Shown here piece after piece: positions 1 through 10,329 of a stretch of DNA of 64,000 nucleotides (within the stretch, counting starts at the first letter, position 1; each line of letters begins with the position of its first letter). The translations under genes and the position numbers were made by a program. Source of the stretch: Purshia tridentata. Taxonomy: Eukaryota; Streptophyta; Magnoliopsida; Rosales; Rosaceae. The stretch spans positions 1 through 64,000 of the forward strand of contig QANT01009214.1 in assembly GCA_003254885.1 (NCBI GenBank), read 5' to 3'. Below the pieces are notes generated by a model. The model was given only the letters and a program-made list of their open reading frames with translations, was not told where the DNA came from and made no database searches.

Positions 1-316
1 ACATATATACTTTAATTTTATGGCTTTTAAATTAATGGAACACGATCTCATTTTCATTCCCACTATGCACGTAAAAATACTCAAATAGTGTGAATTTGAG
101 GCAACATTTAAAATCAATTAGGATTTTTCTTTTTTCCTGAAAACAAGTCTTAAGATTTACACACTGTGACACAACCTTTATTAGTATTGATGATGCTAAC
201 AATTAGTTCAACCATCAAAGAAGTGCTTGGAAATTGGGATATCAAATAGGCATTTTGTTTGTGATATACGCAGTGTTGATTGAGTAGTTATATTCTGCAC
301 ATAGGAATGTGAATAA
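1..316. other. Intergenic, nothing recognised
   Basis: This is AT-rich sequence with no coding signal on either strand. It ends where a MITE begins. Confidence 0.5.
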
Positions 317-609
317 GGGCTCGTTTGACAGTGTTTTTAGAATTGTCAAAAGCGATTTCAGATTAGAAAAAACGCTTTTGGTAACGTTTAACAAAAATGT
401 ATACAAGTGCTTTTGGTTTATAAAAGCGTTTTTAAGGGGTTTTTTGAGAAACACCTGACAGGTGCTTTCATCAAAAAGCACTTCATGTACTTTTACATGG
501 ACCACTTAGAATTTTTATAAAAATTTATATGTGTTTCTTTGTAAAAGTGCTAATAAATAAAAGCGCTACTAAATATAAGTGCTTCTAACAAACAGTGCCA
601 AACAGGTCC
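317..609. mobile_element. hAT-like MITE (non-autonomous DNA transposon)
   Basis: The left end (GGGCTCGTTTGACAGTGTTT) and the reverse complement of the right end (GGACCTGTTTGGCACTGTTT) form imperfect terminal inverted repeats about 23 bp long. The interior is rich in short AAAAGCGCTT-like inverted motifs and encodes no protein. Length (~293 bp) and end style fit non-autonomous hAT elements of plants. I could not find a clean 8-bp target-site duplication (left flank gtgaataa, right flank gaagagtg), so the copy may be old or the ends may be off by a few bases. Confidence 0.6.
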
Positions 610-758
610 GAAGAGTGAATTGATTAAAAGAATAAAAATTTCAAATTTAAAATGGTTTGAGACTTGAGAGGAAATTATTTGAATTAACAAAACGTATATT
701 TGATATATCTCCTATTAATATATCTATATCTATGTGTGTGTGCCGGCTCGTCAATCTT

Positions 759-973
759 TCACTCGAAGTGAGGATAGACGCGCTTGCGCGTGAGGTAAAA
801 GCCGTATAACTAACAGCGAAGAAATACGGCAGTATGGGACAACGGTAAGTTATGCGCCTAACCTATGATCTGTAGACACGTGTCACACAGATAATTTAAA
901 TGTCAGGAACCAATAAGAACGTGCGGGCATAGCGCATGTGACCATGCACTATAGTGCAGCGTGAAACGCTGCA
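759..973. repeat. Cluster of perfect palindromes and hairpins
   Basis: Seven perfect inverted repeats lie within 215 bp: 759-771 (5-bp arms), 778-791 (ACGCGC/GCGCGT), 801-807 with 824-830 (GCCGTAT/ATACGGC), 875-884 (GACACGTGTC), 934-938 with 943-947, 945-958 (TGCACTATAGTGCA), and 955-962 with 966-973 (8-bp arms, 3-nt loop). The surrounding ~450 bp is clearly more GC-rich than its AT-rich neighbours and has no long reading frame. I do not recognise the element. It could be a degraded transposon end or a structured non-coding region. Confidence 0.55.
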
Positions 974-1540
974 GGACCACAGGCGCTGTTCGCGGACCGT
1001 TGATGTGGAGTTGTGGATGTGGTCTTAGATGTAATCTACGGCTTGCCAACGCTGCTGCGGTTGCATGCCTTGGGCACTAATCATTTGCCACGTCGGGGTT
1101 CAGCGAAAAACTGGTTGTGATTCACTGTGTTGCATTATTTCATAATCAGAAACAAAGCGGGAAATTAAAGGAAAATAGTTGGATAAGATGCTTCGATTTC
1201 GAGGTGCAGTGATCTAGACGTGCACATGGTGTACCCATTTATGTTAACTTCCCGTAATTTATGGAAGAAAGCAAGGATTTATGCTTTTTCCTCGATTTTT
1301 TTTTAAATGTCTTTTCTTTAAACTTTTTAAACGTATAATATAATGCACAGATTAAAAAAATTAAAAAGTTTCTTCTGATAAATTTAGTTTCTCAAATCAT
1401 TAAAAAATAATTATAATTTCTCATATCAACATGCCATATATAGTGTATTGTCAAACAAAAAAATTTTCAAAATTTTAGTATTTAGTATTTATTATCAATA
1501 ATGTTTATTGTCATCACTTTATTAGACATAATTTTTTTTT
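974..1540. other. Intergenic, nothing recognised
   Basis: The GC-richer tract continues to about 1200 and then becomes strongly AT-rich. No gene or repeat was identified. Confidence 0.4.
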
Positions 1541-1844
1541 TAATATTCAATATATGAATGACAAGTTAATTGTTATATAAAATGTTATATAATTATGGTA
1601 CATAAATATGATAATTGTAACATTGCTGAGTTAGTATTCAACATTGAAACACTTAGTATTAATTACTCATACTTTTTATATTTAATATTCGCACAAAAAA
1701 ATATTTAATATATGAATGACAAGTTAATTGTTATATAAAATGCTATATAATTATGGTATATAAATATGATAATTGTAACATTAGTATTCAACATTGGAAC
1801 ACTTAGTATTTATTACTCATACTTTTTATATTTAATATTCGCAC
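1541..1844. repeat. Two-copy tandem repeat, ~150-bp unit
   Basis: Unit 1 (about 1541-1694) and unit 2 (about 1701-1844) both run from an 'aatatatgaatgacaagtt' start to an 'atttaatattcgcac' end. They differ by a few substitutions and by a ~9-bp segment missing from unit 2. The units are nearly pure A/T and have no coding potential. Confidence 0.8.
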
Positions 1845-2190
1845 TATTAATGTTTAACAGTCGTACCTAATGCCTATGTTACTTGAAGTGGAAATTAGTA
1901 GATAACGATCAAGTCTCCACAATGCGTGTACGTGTTTGATGTTTCCATTTATATGGACTCTGTACCAAGTACCAACTTACCGCATTGGGTTTTCTAGTCT
2001 GAAAAATGTAATATATAGGTCTGATTTGTTTATGCACAAAATGGAATTTGTACTTTGACTTTGGTAATTGCAATTTTTACTTTTGAAAAAGTATTATATA
2101 TATTCAATATATATATTGCGTTTTCTTTTCTCAATTCCTTATTTTTCTCGGTTTGCACATGCTATCTCTGGGTATTTTAATTGTAAAAAT

Positions 2191-2226
2191 AAATAATAAT
2201 AATAATAATAAGAATAATAATAATAG
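2191..2226. repeat. (AAT)n microsatellite
   Basis: An AAT trinucleotide tract with one AAG interruption. Confidence 0.9.
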
Positions 2227-2840
2227 GTAAATAAATAAGAGTTCCATTATTGGGTTATGTTACGATGTCGGCTATCATTCTAACGGTGAGGCTTGATCCA
2301 AGGACCCAAGGACGTCCTACATGGATTTCACTTTTGTTTGGGACAATCGTTCCTTAGTCTCTATGAGTTTCTCCGGCCCTTTCTCACAAATGCACGTCCT
2401 TTTTTTTTTTTNTTTAATTTATGAATTAATTTTTTATTTATTTAGAATGAAAAAAAAAGGTGCTTTTGTGAGAGAATTGGAGAAGCTCTTCTATTAAGGA
2501 ACTGAGAAAAGTATTGTTCTTTTGTTTATGCTAATGCTTTCTCGCAACAACTATTACGAGTTTGCTCACTAATTGTTACATTTTTGTCCGAAAGGATATC
2601 CTCGGCCGGTGGCACAACTGTAACTTCAAAACATTTAGGCCCAACACGTGGCCGAGATATTTTGTGAGCAAAACAGAAATATCTTTCTCGGCTTCCATAT
2701 CCCTTTCATGCGATGAATTTGTTTTGCAATGCTCCAAATGCAGAAAGGCTAGTCGACTGAAATGCTGAGGTTGCGGGAAGACAGACAGATACGCATGACG
2801 CATACAAGTGGGGATGGTATTAGTTATAAGATTTATTTGG
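2227..2840. other. Intergenic, with an N in a poly-T run
   Basis: The sequence carries an unresolved base at 2412 inside a T homopolymer. Open frames here have no family resemblance. The inhibitor segment duplication begins at about 2841. Confidence 0.5.
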
Positions 2841-4005
2841 ATAAGTTCGAGTCTACAGTCTTTTCTTTCACATTGCTTTACACCCAAATTGACCAAATTG
2901 CAGCAACTTGGGAAACCAAAACACCAACTTGCAAGCCCATATCGTGTCAACAACTATATCTCTTGGCATAATTTTGGGCCCCCAAAAAAGATTTTTATGG
3001 TATGCCTTTTAAGAGTCTAGGAAATTAGGATTATCCACATGGTTTATTTATTTAGTTTTATTTGTGCAAATTGGTCCATAAATTGGTACTTTTCCCTCCT
3101 TACTCTCATCACTTCATTCACTCCTAAATTGAAAAACAGAGAAATTCAGATATGGAATCCTCATCTTCTAAACATTTCCTCACATCTCTTTTTACCACAC
3201 TTTTCATTAGCTGCTGCATATTCTCTTCGGCCTCAGCAGCTAGAGACCTTGCAGTGCCCAAAACCAACACCCAATTCATTAAAACATCTTGCACTGCAAC
3301 TAACTACCCAAAACTCTGCCTCACTTCCCTCTCAAGCCACTCAAGCGCAATCCAAACAAGTCCTAAACTCATGGCCAGTGCAGCCCTTAATGTGACACTT
3401 TCGTCTGGTAAACAAACCTCTACCATGATATCAAGGCTATCCAATAGCCATGGCATGAAGCCTAGAGAAGTTGCTGCCATGAGGGATTGTGTTGAAGAGC
3501 TGAGTGACTCCGTGGAAGAGCTCAGAAGGTCCATAGCTGAGATGGGTCACTTCAGCAGCTCTGATTTTGATCTTATGATAAATGACATACAGACTTGGGT
3601 CAGTGCTGCTTTAACTGATGAGACCACATGCTCTGATGGGTTTGAAGGAAATGGGATGAATGGGAATTTGAAGACTGTTGTCAGGGGCCGGATTGTGAAT
3701 ATTGCACAACTGACTAGCAATGCCTTGGCTTTGATCAACAGATACGCTTCAATTCATGGTTGAATTGATCAACCAGTACTCGATCTTCATGATTGAGATG
3801 AATTATATTTCTATAGGATATCTTTGTAGGAAGATATATGCTTGCAACTGTTTGATACAAAAGTAATGTGTTCTAAGCTGCTACACTCGAAATATACATG
3901 TGGCTCTTTGTAGTCTTTAAGATATGCATGGTGCTTAGATACTGATCGAGATAGATTTTACATTTATGATGTGGTACTGTAATTGTACATATAAATGCTT
4001 AAGTT
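2841..4005 (+). repeat. Segmental duplication, copy 1 (carries PMEI gene 1)
   Basis: The sequence from about 2841 through the inhibitor gene to about 4005 is repeated at 5494-6660. Homology includes ~310 bp of upstream DNA, the whole coding region and, more loosely, ~240 bp of 3' flank. The two left edges share a short ATAAGT-CGAGTCTACAG stretch, which marks the breakpoint. Confidence 0.85.
3152..3763 (+). CDS. Pectin methylesterase inhibitor (PMEI / 21 kDa-protein family), copy 1
   Basis: This is an intron-less gene for 203 aa, the usual PMEI size. Residues 1-30 form a signal peptide (hydrophobic LFTTLFISCCIF, probable cut after SASAA), so the product is secreted to the wall. The mature part carries the four conserved cysteines of the plant invertase/PME inhibitor fold (C47, C56, C113, C160), which in the family make two disulphides that hold a four-helix bundle. 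Family members bind plant pectin methylesterases 1:1 and block their active cleft. The TSC...YPKLC start and the QTWVSAALT block are typical, and the second favours PMEI over invertase inhibitors. A near twin lies 2.65 kb downstream. The start is the first ATG, and it is the only one that gives a signal peptide. Invertase inhibition cannot be fully excluded. Confidence 0.9.
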   Translation: MESSSSKHFLTSLFTTLFISCCIFSSASAARDLAVPKTNTQFIKTSCTATNYPKLCLTSLSSHSSAIQTSPKLMASAALNVTLSSGKQTSTMISRLSNSHGMKPREVAAMRDCVEELSDSVEELRRSIAEMGHFSSSDFDLMINDIQTWVSAALTDETTCSDGFEGNGMNGNLKTVVRGRIVNIAQLTSNALALINRYASIHG

Positions 4006-4938
4006 TCATATTCATGTGTTTTAGATGGTGTTTGCCTTCGTATATCATCTCAAATCCATCCTATCGAGTAAAGAGTGCTTACATTTTTAAAACTCTAAAA
4101 AAATGGTTTAAACCTTTCATGCAACTGAAAAAGGTTTACAAAAGTTTCCCACATAGATGAAAACCCAAAAAGTTACAACTTACAAGTAAATAACTAACTA
4201 GGGAGTGGAAGGGAGAAAAGATCAGAAGATCTGAAGGACCCATTTGGGCTTTGGCTTGGTATCTTTTATGAGATGGTGACAGGCTGCTTATCAATTTTCA
4301 TATAATTGGTGGATGTGTGGTCAGGGTCCCAGCTCTTGGTTGTCTTATTTGCTAGAAATGTACAATCTCCACCATGATATTAACAAAACCTTCAATTGCA
4401 ATAGAATAAAATCCCAATAATTTACAAAGATTAGGAGTCACATAATAATAAGGCCGCTGGTTTCTTTTGGCAGCCATTCATAATGTTGTTTTCTTGAATT
4501 GAAATTTGGTCCAAGCTAGCTAACACAAGTCGGGTTCATCAACTTGCCTATGGCAGCTATCATATGATATGGCTTCATCACAACTCCGAATGTAAAAAGA
4601 GTAAAAGAAATGATTTCATTCAAGCCCAAAAGGCATGTATCTGTACCAGAGACGAGGCCCAAATTCCAGACACTAAATAAAGCAATCTAGATATCTATTT
4701 TAAAACTAATTGACAATAGAAGAAGTAACTCAAATTCTTATAAACCATTAGCAAGGTCCTCACATTTTCACTGTGAGATTTCTCTTAACAATAAGTTAGA
4801 GTGCTTGGTTTTGATATAACTTTGTTAGATATTCTAATCAGATTGCAATTTACTGCAAGTCAGGTTGATGCAGTAAAAATTAAATAAAGATACCCAGACA
4901 AAAAAAGAAATTCTGTTGTTTTTAGGTAATATGAATCT
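4006..4938. other. Intergenic with one dispersed-repeat copy
   Basis: No gene was seen. Positions 4709-4790 match 31423-31504 (listed separately). Confidence 0.5.
4709..4790 (+). repeat. Dispersed short repeat, copy 1
   Basis: The ~82-bp stretch from ATTGACAA to TCTCTTAACA is clearly related to 31423-31504: both contain CTTATAAAnCATTAGCAA, CCTCACAT and a GTG-rich stretch before the shared end. The sequence style resembles an abundant plant repeat, but the family is not identified. Confidence 0.55.
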
Positions 4939-5036
4939 ATGATGACCGGGAATGTGAAGACTGGTGTAGAAGCAGAGGATCATAAATGTTGCAAAATGAC
5001 TGGCAATGCATTCGCTTTGATCAATAGATATGCCTC
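4939..5036 (+). pseudogene. PMEI 3'-end relic
   Basis: About 98 bp align with the last part of the two inhibitor genes, for example GGGAATnTGAAGACT and GACTnGCAATGCnTTnGCTTTGATCAA, which correspond to the NLKT and TSNALALIN region. The match stops about where the coding region ends, and the relic then runs into a receptor-kinase last-exon fragment in the opposite orientation. Nothing upstream resembles the rest of the gene. It is a leftover of an older inhibitor copy, and a second relic of the same part sits at 11318-11382. Confidence 0.75.
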
Positions 5037-5052
5037 AAAAAGCAACCAAATA

Positions 5053-5494
5053 TCAAAGTAACAAAAAGTTTCTATCCAAGAAGAGTGTCCCTAATGGAAT
5101 GCAATTCAGATGCAACAAAACTAATATCTTTTCGGTCTGTTGGGGATTCACAGCAGAACACACTATTCCAATTCTAAATATCAAGCTCAAGCACTCCTCC
5201 ATTTTAGGAGTTTCGTTGGTGCCTCCTTGAAGAAGCAGTGAATCTGCAATCTCTGTGACTTGCTTAGAGAGAGCCATCTTCACAAAACTATGCAGGTTTA
5301 TGCCATAGTGCCTCCTTGAAGAAGCAGTGAATCTGCAATCTCCGTGACTTGCTTAGAGAAAGCCATCTTCACAAAACTATGCAGGTTTATGCCATCACTA
5401 AACATGTCGTCAGTGGGTCTCTTCCCGGTAAACATCTCTAATAAAAGAATGCCAAAGCTGTAGACGTCTCCATATGTTGACACTTCACTTCCCA
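5053..5494 (-). pseudogene. LRR receptor kinase, last-exon fragment
   Basis: This fragment holds only the second exon of an EFR/Xa21-type receptor kinase ([20 protein letters not shown] and [14 protein letters not shown] are readable), closely matching 11416-11881. The frame is disturbed near 5150, where a 2-bp insertion follows GGATTCA, and by an 89-bp tandem duplication (5219-5307 and 5308-5396). Its 5' edge at about 5494, within the GSEV codons, joins directly onto the upstream flank of the second inhibitor gene. No first exon or transmembrane part is present, so it cannot make a receptor. Confidence 0.85.
5219..5396 (-). repeat. 89-bp tandem duplication inside the kinase fragment
   Basis: Units 5219-5307 and 5308-5396 are nearly identical. 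At least two bases differ, so this looks like a real genomic duplication rather than an assembly echo. Confidence 0.85.
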
Positions 5495-5730
5495 TAAGTA
5501 CGAGTCTACAGTCTTTTCTTTCACATTGCTTTACACCCAAATTGACCAAATTGCAGCAACTTGGGAAACCAAAAAACCAACTTGCAAGCCCATATCGTGT
5601 CAACAACGATATCTCTTAGCATAATGTTGGGCCCCCAAAAAAGATTTTTATGGTTGCCTTTTAAGAATCTTTAGGAAATTAGGATTATCCACATTATTTA
5701 TTTATTTAGTTTTATTTGTGTAAATTGGTC

Positions 5731-5738
5731 TATAAATT
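5731..5738 (+). promoter_or_regulatory. Candidate TATA box, PMEI gene 2
   Basis: TATAAATT lies 75 bp upstream of the ATG. The aligned site in copy 1 (3077-3084) reads CATAAATT, so copy 2 has the better TATA match. Confidence 0.5.
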
Positions 5739-5805
5739 GGTACCTTTCCCTCGTTACTCTCATCACTTCACTGACTACTAAATTGAAAAACAGAGAAATT
5801 CAGAT

Positions 5806-6417
5806 ATGGAACCCTCATCTTCTAAACATTTCCTCACATCTCTTTTCACGACACTTTTCATTAGTTGCTGCATATTCTACTCAGCCTCAGCAGCTAGAGA
5901 CCTTGCAGTGCCCAAAACCAGCACCCAATTCATTAAAACATCTTGCACTGCAACTGCCTACCCAAAACTCTGCCTCACTTCCCTCTCAAGCCATTCAAGC
6001 GCAATCCAAACAAGCCCCAAACTTATGGCTAGTGCAGCCCTCAATGTGACACTTTCGTCTGCTAAACAAACCTCTACCATGATGTCAAGGCTGTCCCAAA
6101 GCCATGGCATGAAGCCTAGAGAAGTTGCTGCCATGAGGGACTGTGTTGAAGACTTGAGTGACCCGTTGGACGAGCTCAGAAGGTCCATAGCTGAGATGGG
6201 TCACTTTAGGAGCTCTGATTTTGATCTTATGATAAATGACATACAGACTTGGGTCAGTGCTGCTTTAACTTATGAGACCACATGCTCTGATGGGTTTGAA
6301 AGAAATGGGATGAATGGGAATTTGAAGACTGTTGTCACGGGCCGGATTGTGAATATTGCACAATTGACTAGCAATGCCTTGGCTTTGATCAACAAATACG
6401 CTTCAATTCATGGTTGA
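5806..6417 (+). CDS. Pectin methylesterase inhibitor (PMEI), copy 2
   Basis: This intact 203-aa twin of the gene at 3152-3763 has the same signal peptide, the same four cysteines (C47, C56, C113, C160) and the same intron-less structure. By eye the two proteins differ at roughly 20 positions, scattered through the chain (for example YPKLC preceded by TA instead of TN, and DPLDELRR instead of DSVEELRR). Both frames are fully open, so the pair looks recent and functional. The role is the same: a secreted inhibitor of pectin methylesterase that controls pectin demethylation in the wall. The promoter proximal region is duplicated too, so similar expression is likely, apart from the single-base difference in the TATA-like site. 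Confidence 0.9.
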   Translation: MEPSSSKHFLTSLFTTLFISCCIFYSASAARDLAVPKTSTQFIKTSCTATAYPKLCLTSLSSHSSAIQTSPKLMASAALNVTLSSAKQTSTMMSRLSQSHGMKPREVAAMRDCVEDLSDPLDELRRSIAEMGHFRSSDFDLMINDIQTWVSAALTYETTCSDGFERNGMNGNLKTVVTGRIVNIAQLTSNALALINKYASIHG

Positions 6418-6660
6418 ATTGATCCACCAATTCTCTTTATGATTGAGATTAATTCTGTTAGTATAAGATAGTTTTGAATGAAGAAACTTGCAACTGTTTG
6501 ATAAAAAAATGTGTGTGAGAAGCTGCTACGCTGTGTGGCTCTTTACCTCTTTAATATACTAAATATTCATGGTCCTGTCCTGAGATATTGAGACAGATCA
6601 TATATAGGGTGGATAAGGTGGTCTTGTAACTGTATATATGATTCATATGAATGCTTAAGT

Positions 6661-7171
6661 TGTGAGTTTTGATGAAGCTCGAAATTTCCATGGGCCAGCA
6701 CGTCAGCAAATTGTTATAGTTTTATACCTGTAAAAAAGAACCACCGAGTCCTATATGCTCTCTGGGAGGTTACCCCTCACAGGGTCTGTGATGCTTAAGT
6801 CAGATATTTTGTTTTGAGTGAATTATCTAATATAATTTAGCAAATTAGTACTGAGATCATGTGTGTACCTTCATTAGATGCTTTTTACAAACTGATCTTA
6901 TTGGACTCAGGGCCCAATTGATGAAATGTAGGTCCATAACTCGGCCCAATTGATCGATTGTGCAGTTTTATGTGTTTTCGATGGTGTTTGCGACTCGTCT
7001 GGAATAGTGGTTGAACCCTGCTTGAGTATTGCAGGCAGCACATATAAAATTAATGAAAAAAGTTTGTGACCGTATTTAAAAATGACTCTGCTGGTAAAGC
7101 CACTGATTATTTTGGTTATACAGACAACATAATTCACCGCTAAAGCGGTCACAAAATAGTAGCACTAGTTT
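6661..7171. other. Intergenic between convergent genes
   Basis: This stretch separates the 3' ends of PMEI 2 (+) and kinase 1 (-). No gene and no inhibitor relic was seen here, unlike at the other two kinase 3' ends. Confidence 0.5.
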
Positions 7172-10100
7172 CTAACCAAGAAGCATGCCCCTAATGGAAT
7201 GCAATTCAGATGCAATATCACTGATATTCTTTCTGTCTCTTGGAGATTCAGCACAACATGCAATTCCAATTCTAATTATCAAACTCAAACACTCCACTAT
7301 TTTTTGAGCTTTCAGGGTCCTGTCTACTTGAACAAGTTGAGAATCTGCAATCTCTGTAACTCCTTCAGGTAAAGCCATCTTCACAAAATTATGAAGATTC
7401 AAGCTGTCACTGAACATGTCGTCAGTGGGTCTCTTTCCCGTAAACATCTCTAACAAAAGAATGCCAAAGCTGTTTACATCTCCATATGTTGACACCTCAC
7501 TTCCCATACCATACTCTACAGTTCAAACATTACAATTTTAATTAAAAATAGCTCTCTTTGAATTATGTAAGCATAACAAAAAAGAGACAAGAAACTGTGG
7601 AGTATATAGAGATATTTACCTGGAGCAGCATAGCCAACCGTGCCTCTTATTCCAATGGAACTTGTCTGATTTTCAAAAACGCTACTGGTCAGATTTGAGA
7701 GAAATCTTGCAAGTCCAAAATCAGAAACATGTCCAGTCAATTCATTGTCCAAAAGAACATTGCTTGGCTTCAAATCACAATGAACAATTGGTGTCTCGCA
7801 ATGATTATGAAGATAATCTAGTCCATAACCAACACCAATGGCAATGTCTAGCCTCTGAAGAAGACTCAAGTTTTTGGGCGCATCTCTTGCCTCTTCAATT
7901 TTAGTAGCTGGATGCAACCACTCCTCTAAACTCCCATTTTCCATGAACTCATAAACCAAAGCCTTGAAATCGGTACCACGGAAATCAACACTTGAACACA
8001 CAGTTATAATCTTGACAAGATTTCGATGCCTAATATTTTTCAGTGCCTCACATTCAGCTATGAAGCTCTTGGAAGCTCCCTTGCGTAACAAGTTAAACAC
8101 CTTCACTGCAATAAGTCTAGGTCTATCATCGTCAAGAACTCCTTTGTACACAGACCCAAAACTACCATTGCCAATCAAATTAGCTGATGAGAACCCATCA
8201 GTAGCTTTCAAAAGAGCAGTATACGACACTTGCAAAAATTTCTCCAAATTGCTTGAAGCAAGTTCTTTTCTTAGTTTCTTTCTTAAGGTTAGCAGATATA
8301 GGAAAGACAGTGCCATTACTATTACCACAAGTCCAGGGATTATAAAGATGATTAATTTCAAGGTAAGGGTCAACCTCTTTTTCTTGGACTTTCCCAAGGG
8401 AAGGTTGCATTTGGGCAGCTGGAATTCAGGAACACCACCGCAGAGCTTGCTGTTTCCGACAACTGAAGTTGCACTGACATTTTTGAAGACCCCTCGAACC
8501 GGCAGCCCGCCTTGAAAGTCATTGAAAGATAGATTCAAGTTTAGCAAATGGAATTGCTCCAAATATCGTGGAATTTCACCTGACAAATTGTTTCGAGAAA
8601 GATCCAAAACTTGTACCCCTCTCAATGTCTCCAAAATCTGATGAAAGGCCCCTTGGAAGGAATTGCCCTGTAACTTGAGGACTTCTAAACTTTTACACTT
8701 GCCAAGAGTGAAAGGAAGTTCCCCAGATAACATGTTATCCGAAAGGTCCAATGAATTTAGGCCTTCCAAATTTCCAACTTCCATGGGAAGGTAACCAGAA
8801 AAGTGGTTTTGAGCTAGGTTCAAACCCAATGCTAAGGATGAGAGACCCCAAACTTGTTGGGTTATTGGACCACTAAGGCTGTTTTGAGAAAGTTGCAACA
8901 GAAGCAGCTGTTGACATGATCCTAAACTTGGAGGGATGGTGCCCTGAAGAAAATTTCTTTGTAGCTCAAGTGTGGTTAACTTTGTTAAATTCCCAACAGA
9001 GTATGGGATTCCCCCTGAGAATTTGTTGTCGTTTAAACTCAATCTCCCCAATTTCCAAAGCTTCCCAATATCAGCAGGGATGTTTCCTGTGAATTGATTA
9101 TACGCCATAAACAGAATCTCCAAGTTAACAAGATTGCCTATGCCATTTGGGATGCTTCCATGAAACCGATTGCTCGAAACAGAAAATGAAACAAGACTTG
9201 TTGAGAAGTTCCATAATGACATGGGCAACATCCCTCCAAAGTTGTTGTAACCAATATCCACCATCACCAATCCTGTGGAGTTGGTCAAATCAGAGAGAAA
9301 GCTCAACTCACCATCTCGCCCACTTCCAAGAAAATTCAGGGAAATGCCGAATTCGTTGAGATAACGAAGCTTTTGCAAAGAGGGAACTTGTCCAGTAAGT
9401 CTGTTTCCCGAGCCAATAAATATTAACAGATTGGAAGCATTGGATATCGAAACGGGAATGGAGCCGGTAATGAATTGGTTGAGGCCAACGTCGAGGTATT
9501 GGAGATTAGGAAGAGTGTTGCCCAGGTATGAGGGAAGACTCCCCTGAAATTGGTTTCACATCAAGTCCAAAGCAAAGAGAGTAGAAATGTTGAAAATGGA
9601 AGCAGGAAGAGTACCAGACAACATATTTTCACCCACTGCAAATAATTTTAAGCCTGCAATTTGGCCTAGAGATTCAGGAATACTTCCTTCTAAGAAATTT
9701 TCAAGAGCTGCAAAACTCCTTAACGACGAAAGATTCCCAAACGAAGAAGGGATGGCTCCTGTTAGACTGTTATTGAACAACCCAAATTTTTGGAGCTTTG
9801 ACAATGACCCAAGTGTGCTTGGAATTTTGCCTACCAGCTTGTTTCCACCAATATCCAACAGCATGAGGTTGGAGCAGCTGGATATATTGCTCGGAATTTC
9901 GCCACTCAAGGAATTATTCGTGAGTGTCAACCTTTGCAGTCTGCGCAGGTGCCCAATCTGTGGTGGGATTTGATCAGTGAAGCTGTTGTCTTGCAAAAAC
10001 AAGTCCTTGAGAAAGCTTAGATTTCCTATGTGGGGGGATATGGACCCTGCCAATTGTTGCGATTGCAGGTCTAGCACTGTCACCCTCTGCCGATGCCTTC

Positions 10101-10329
10101 GACTGCACTTAACGCCTTCGCACTGGCACATGGGAGTGGAATCATTCCAAGAGCTCAGGACCAAGTTCGGGTCCTGCGTTATTTGAGCCTTGATGGCTAG
10201 CAATGTGATTTGGTCTGCCTCTTCCACTCCCAACCTTGTTGGATTTCTGGCTATGGACAAACCCAAACAACATATTAGTGCAGTGAAAACCATGCATATT
10301 GAGCTCAATTTCATGGAGACCATCCCCAT
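7172..10329 (-). pseudogene. LRR receptor-like kinase 1 (EFR/Xa21 type, non-RD) with one in-frame stop
   Basis: Exon 1 is 7620-10329 and exon 2 is 7172-7515, joined by a GT-AG intron that completes the Glu of GYAAPE. The joined frame is 1018 codons, the usual length for this family. Order: signal peptide (about 1-25), Leu-zipper-like N-domain (SSWNDSTPMCQCEGVKC), about 20 leucine-rich repeats, a transmembrane helix, and a Ser/Thr kinase with [12 protein letters not shown], invariant Lys in IAVKVFNL, IVHCDLKPSN (HCD, so non-RD) and DFGLARF. Non-RD LRR kinases of this type are commonly immune receptors. One TGA at 9556-9558, in the LRR part between ALDLM and NQFQG, interrupts an otherwise perfectly open frame. 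That means a very young pseudogene, a null allele or a sequencing error. A related gene lies 1.1 kb upstream. Confidence 0.85.

Larger units (their letters stand above)
5494..6660 (+). repeat. Segmental duplication, copy 2 (carries PMEI gene 2)
   Basis: This copy matches 2841-4005. Its left edge cuts directly into the kinase exon fragment. Confidence 0.85.

Noticed and set aside
2576-2953. 125-codon frame on the - strand upstream of PMEI 1, partly shared with 5298-5606
   Set aside because: The shared part is only the duplicated upstream flank of the inhibitor genes, read backwards. The rest does not match.
7964-8515. 183-codon frame on the + strand
   Set aside because: It lies antisense to the kinase 1 exon and is explained by the coding constraint of that gene.
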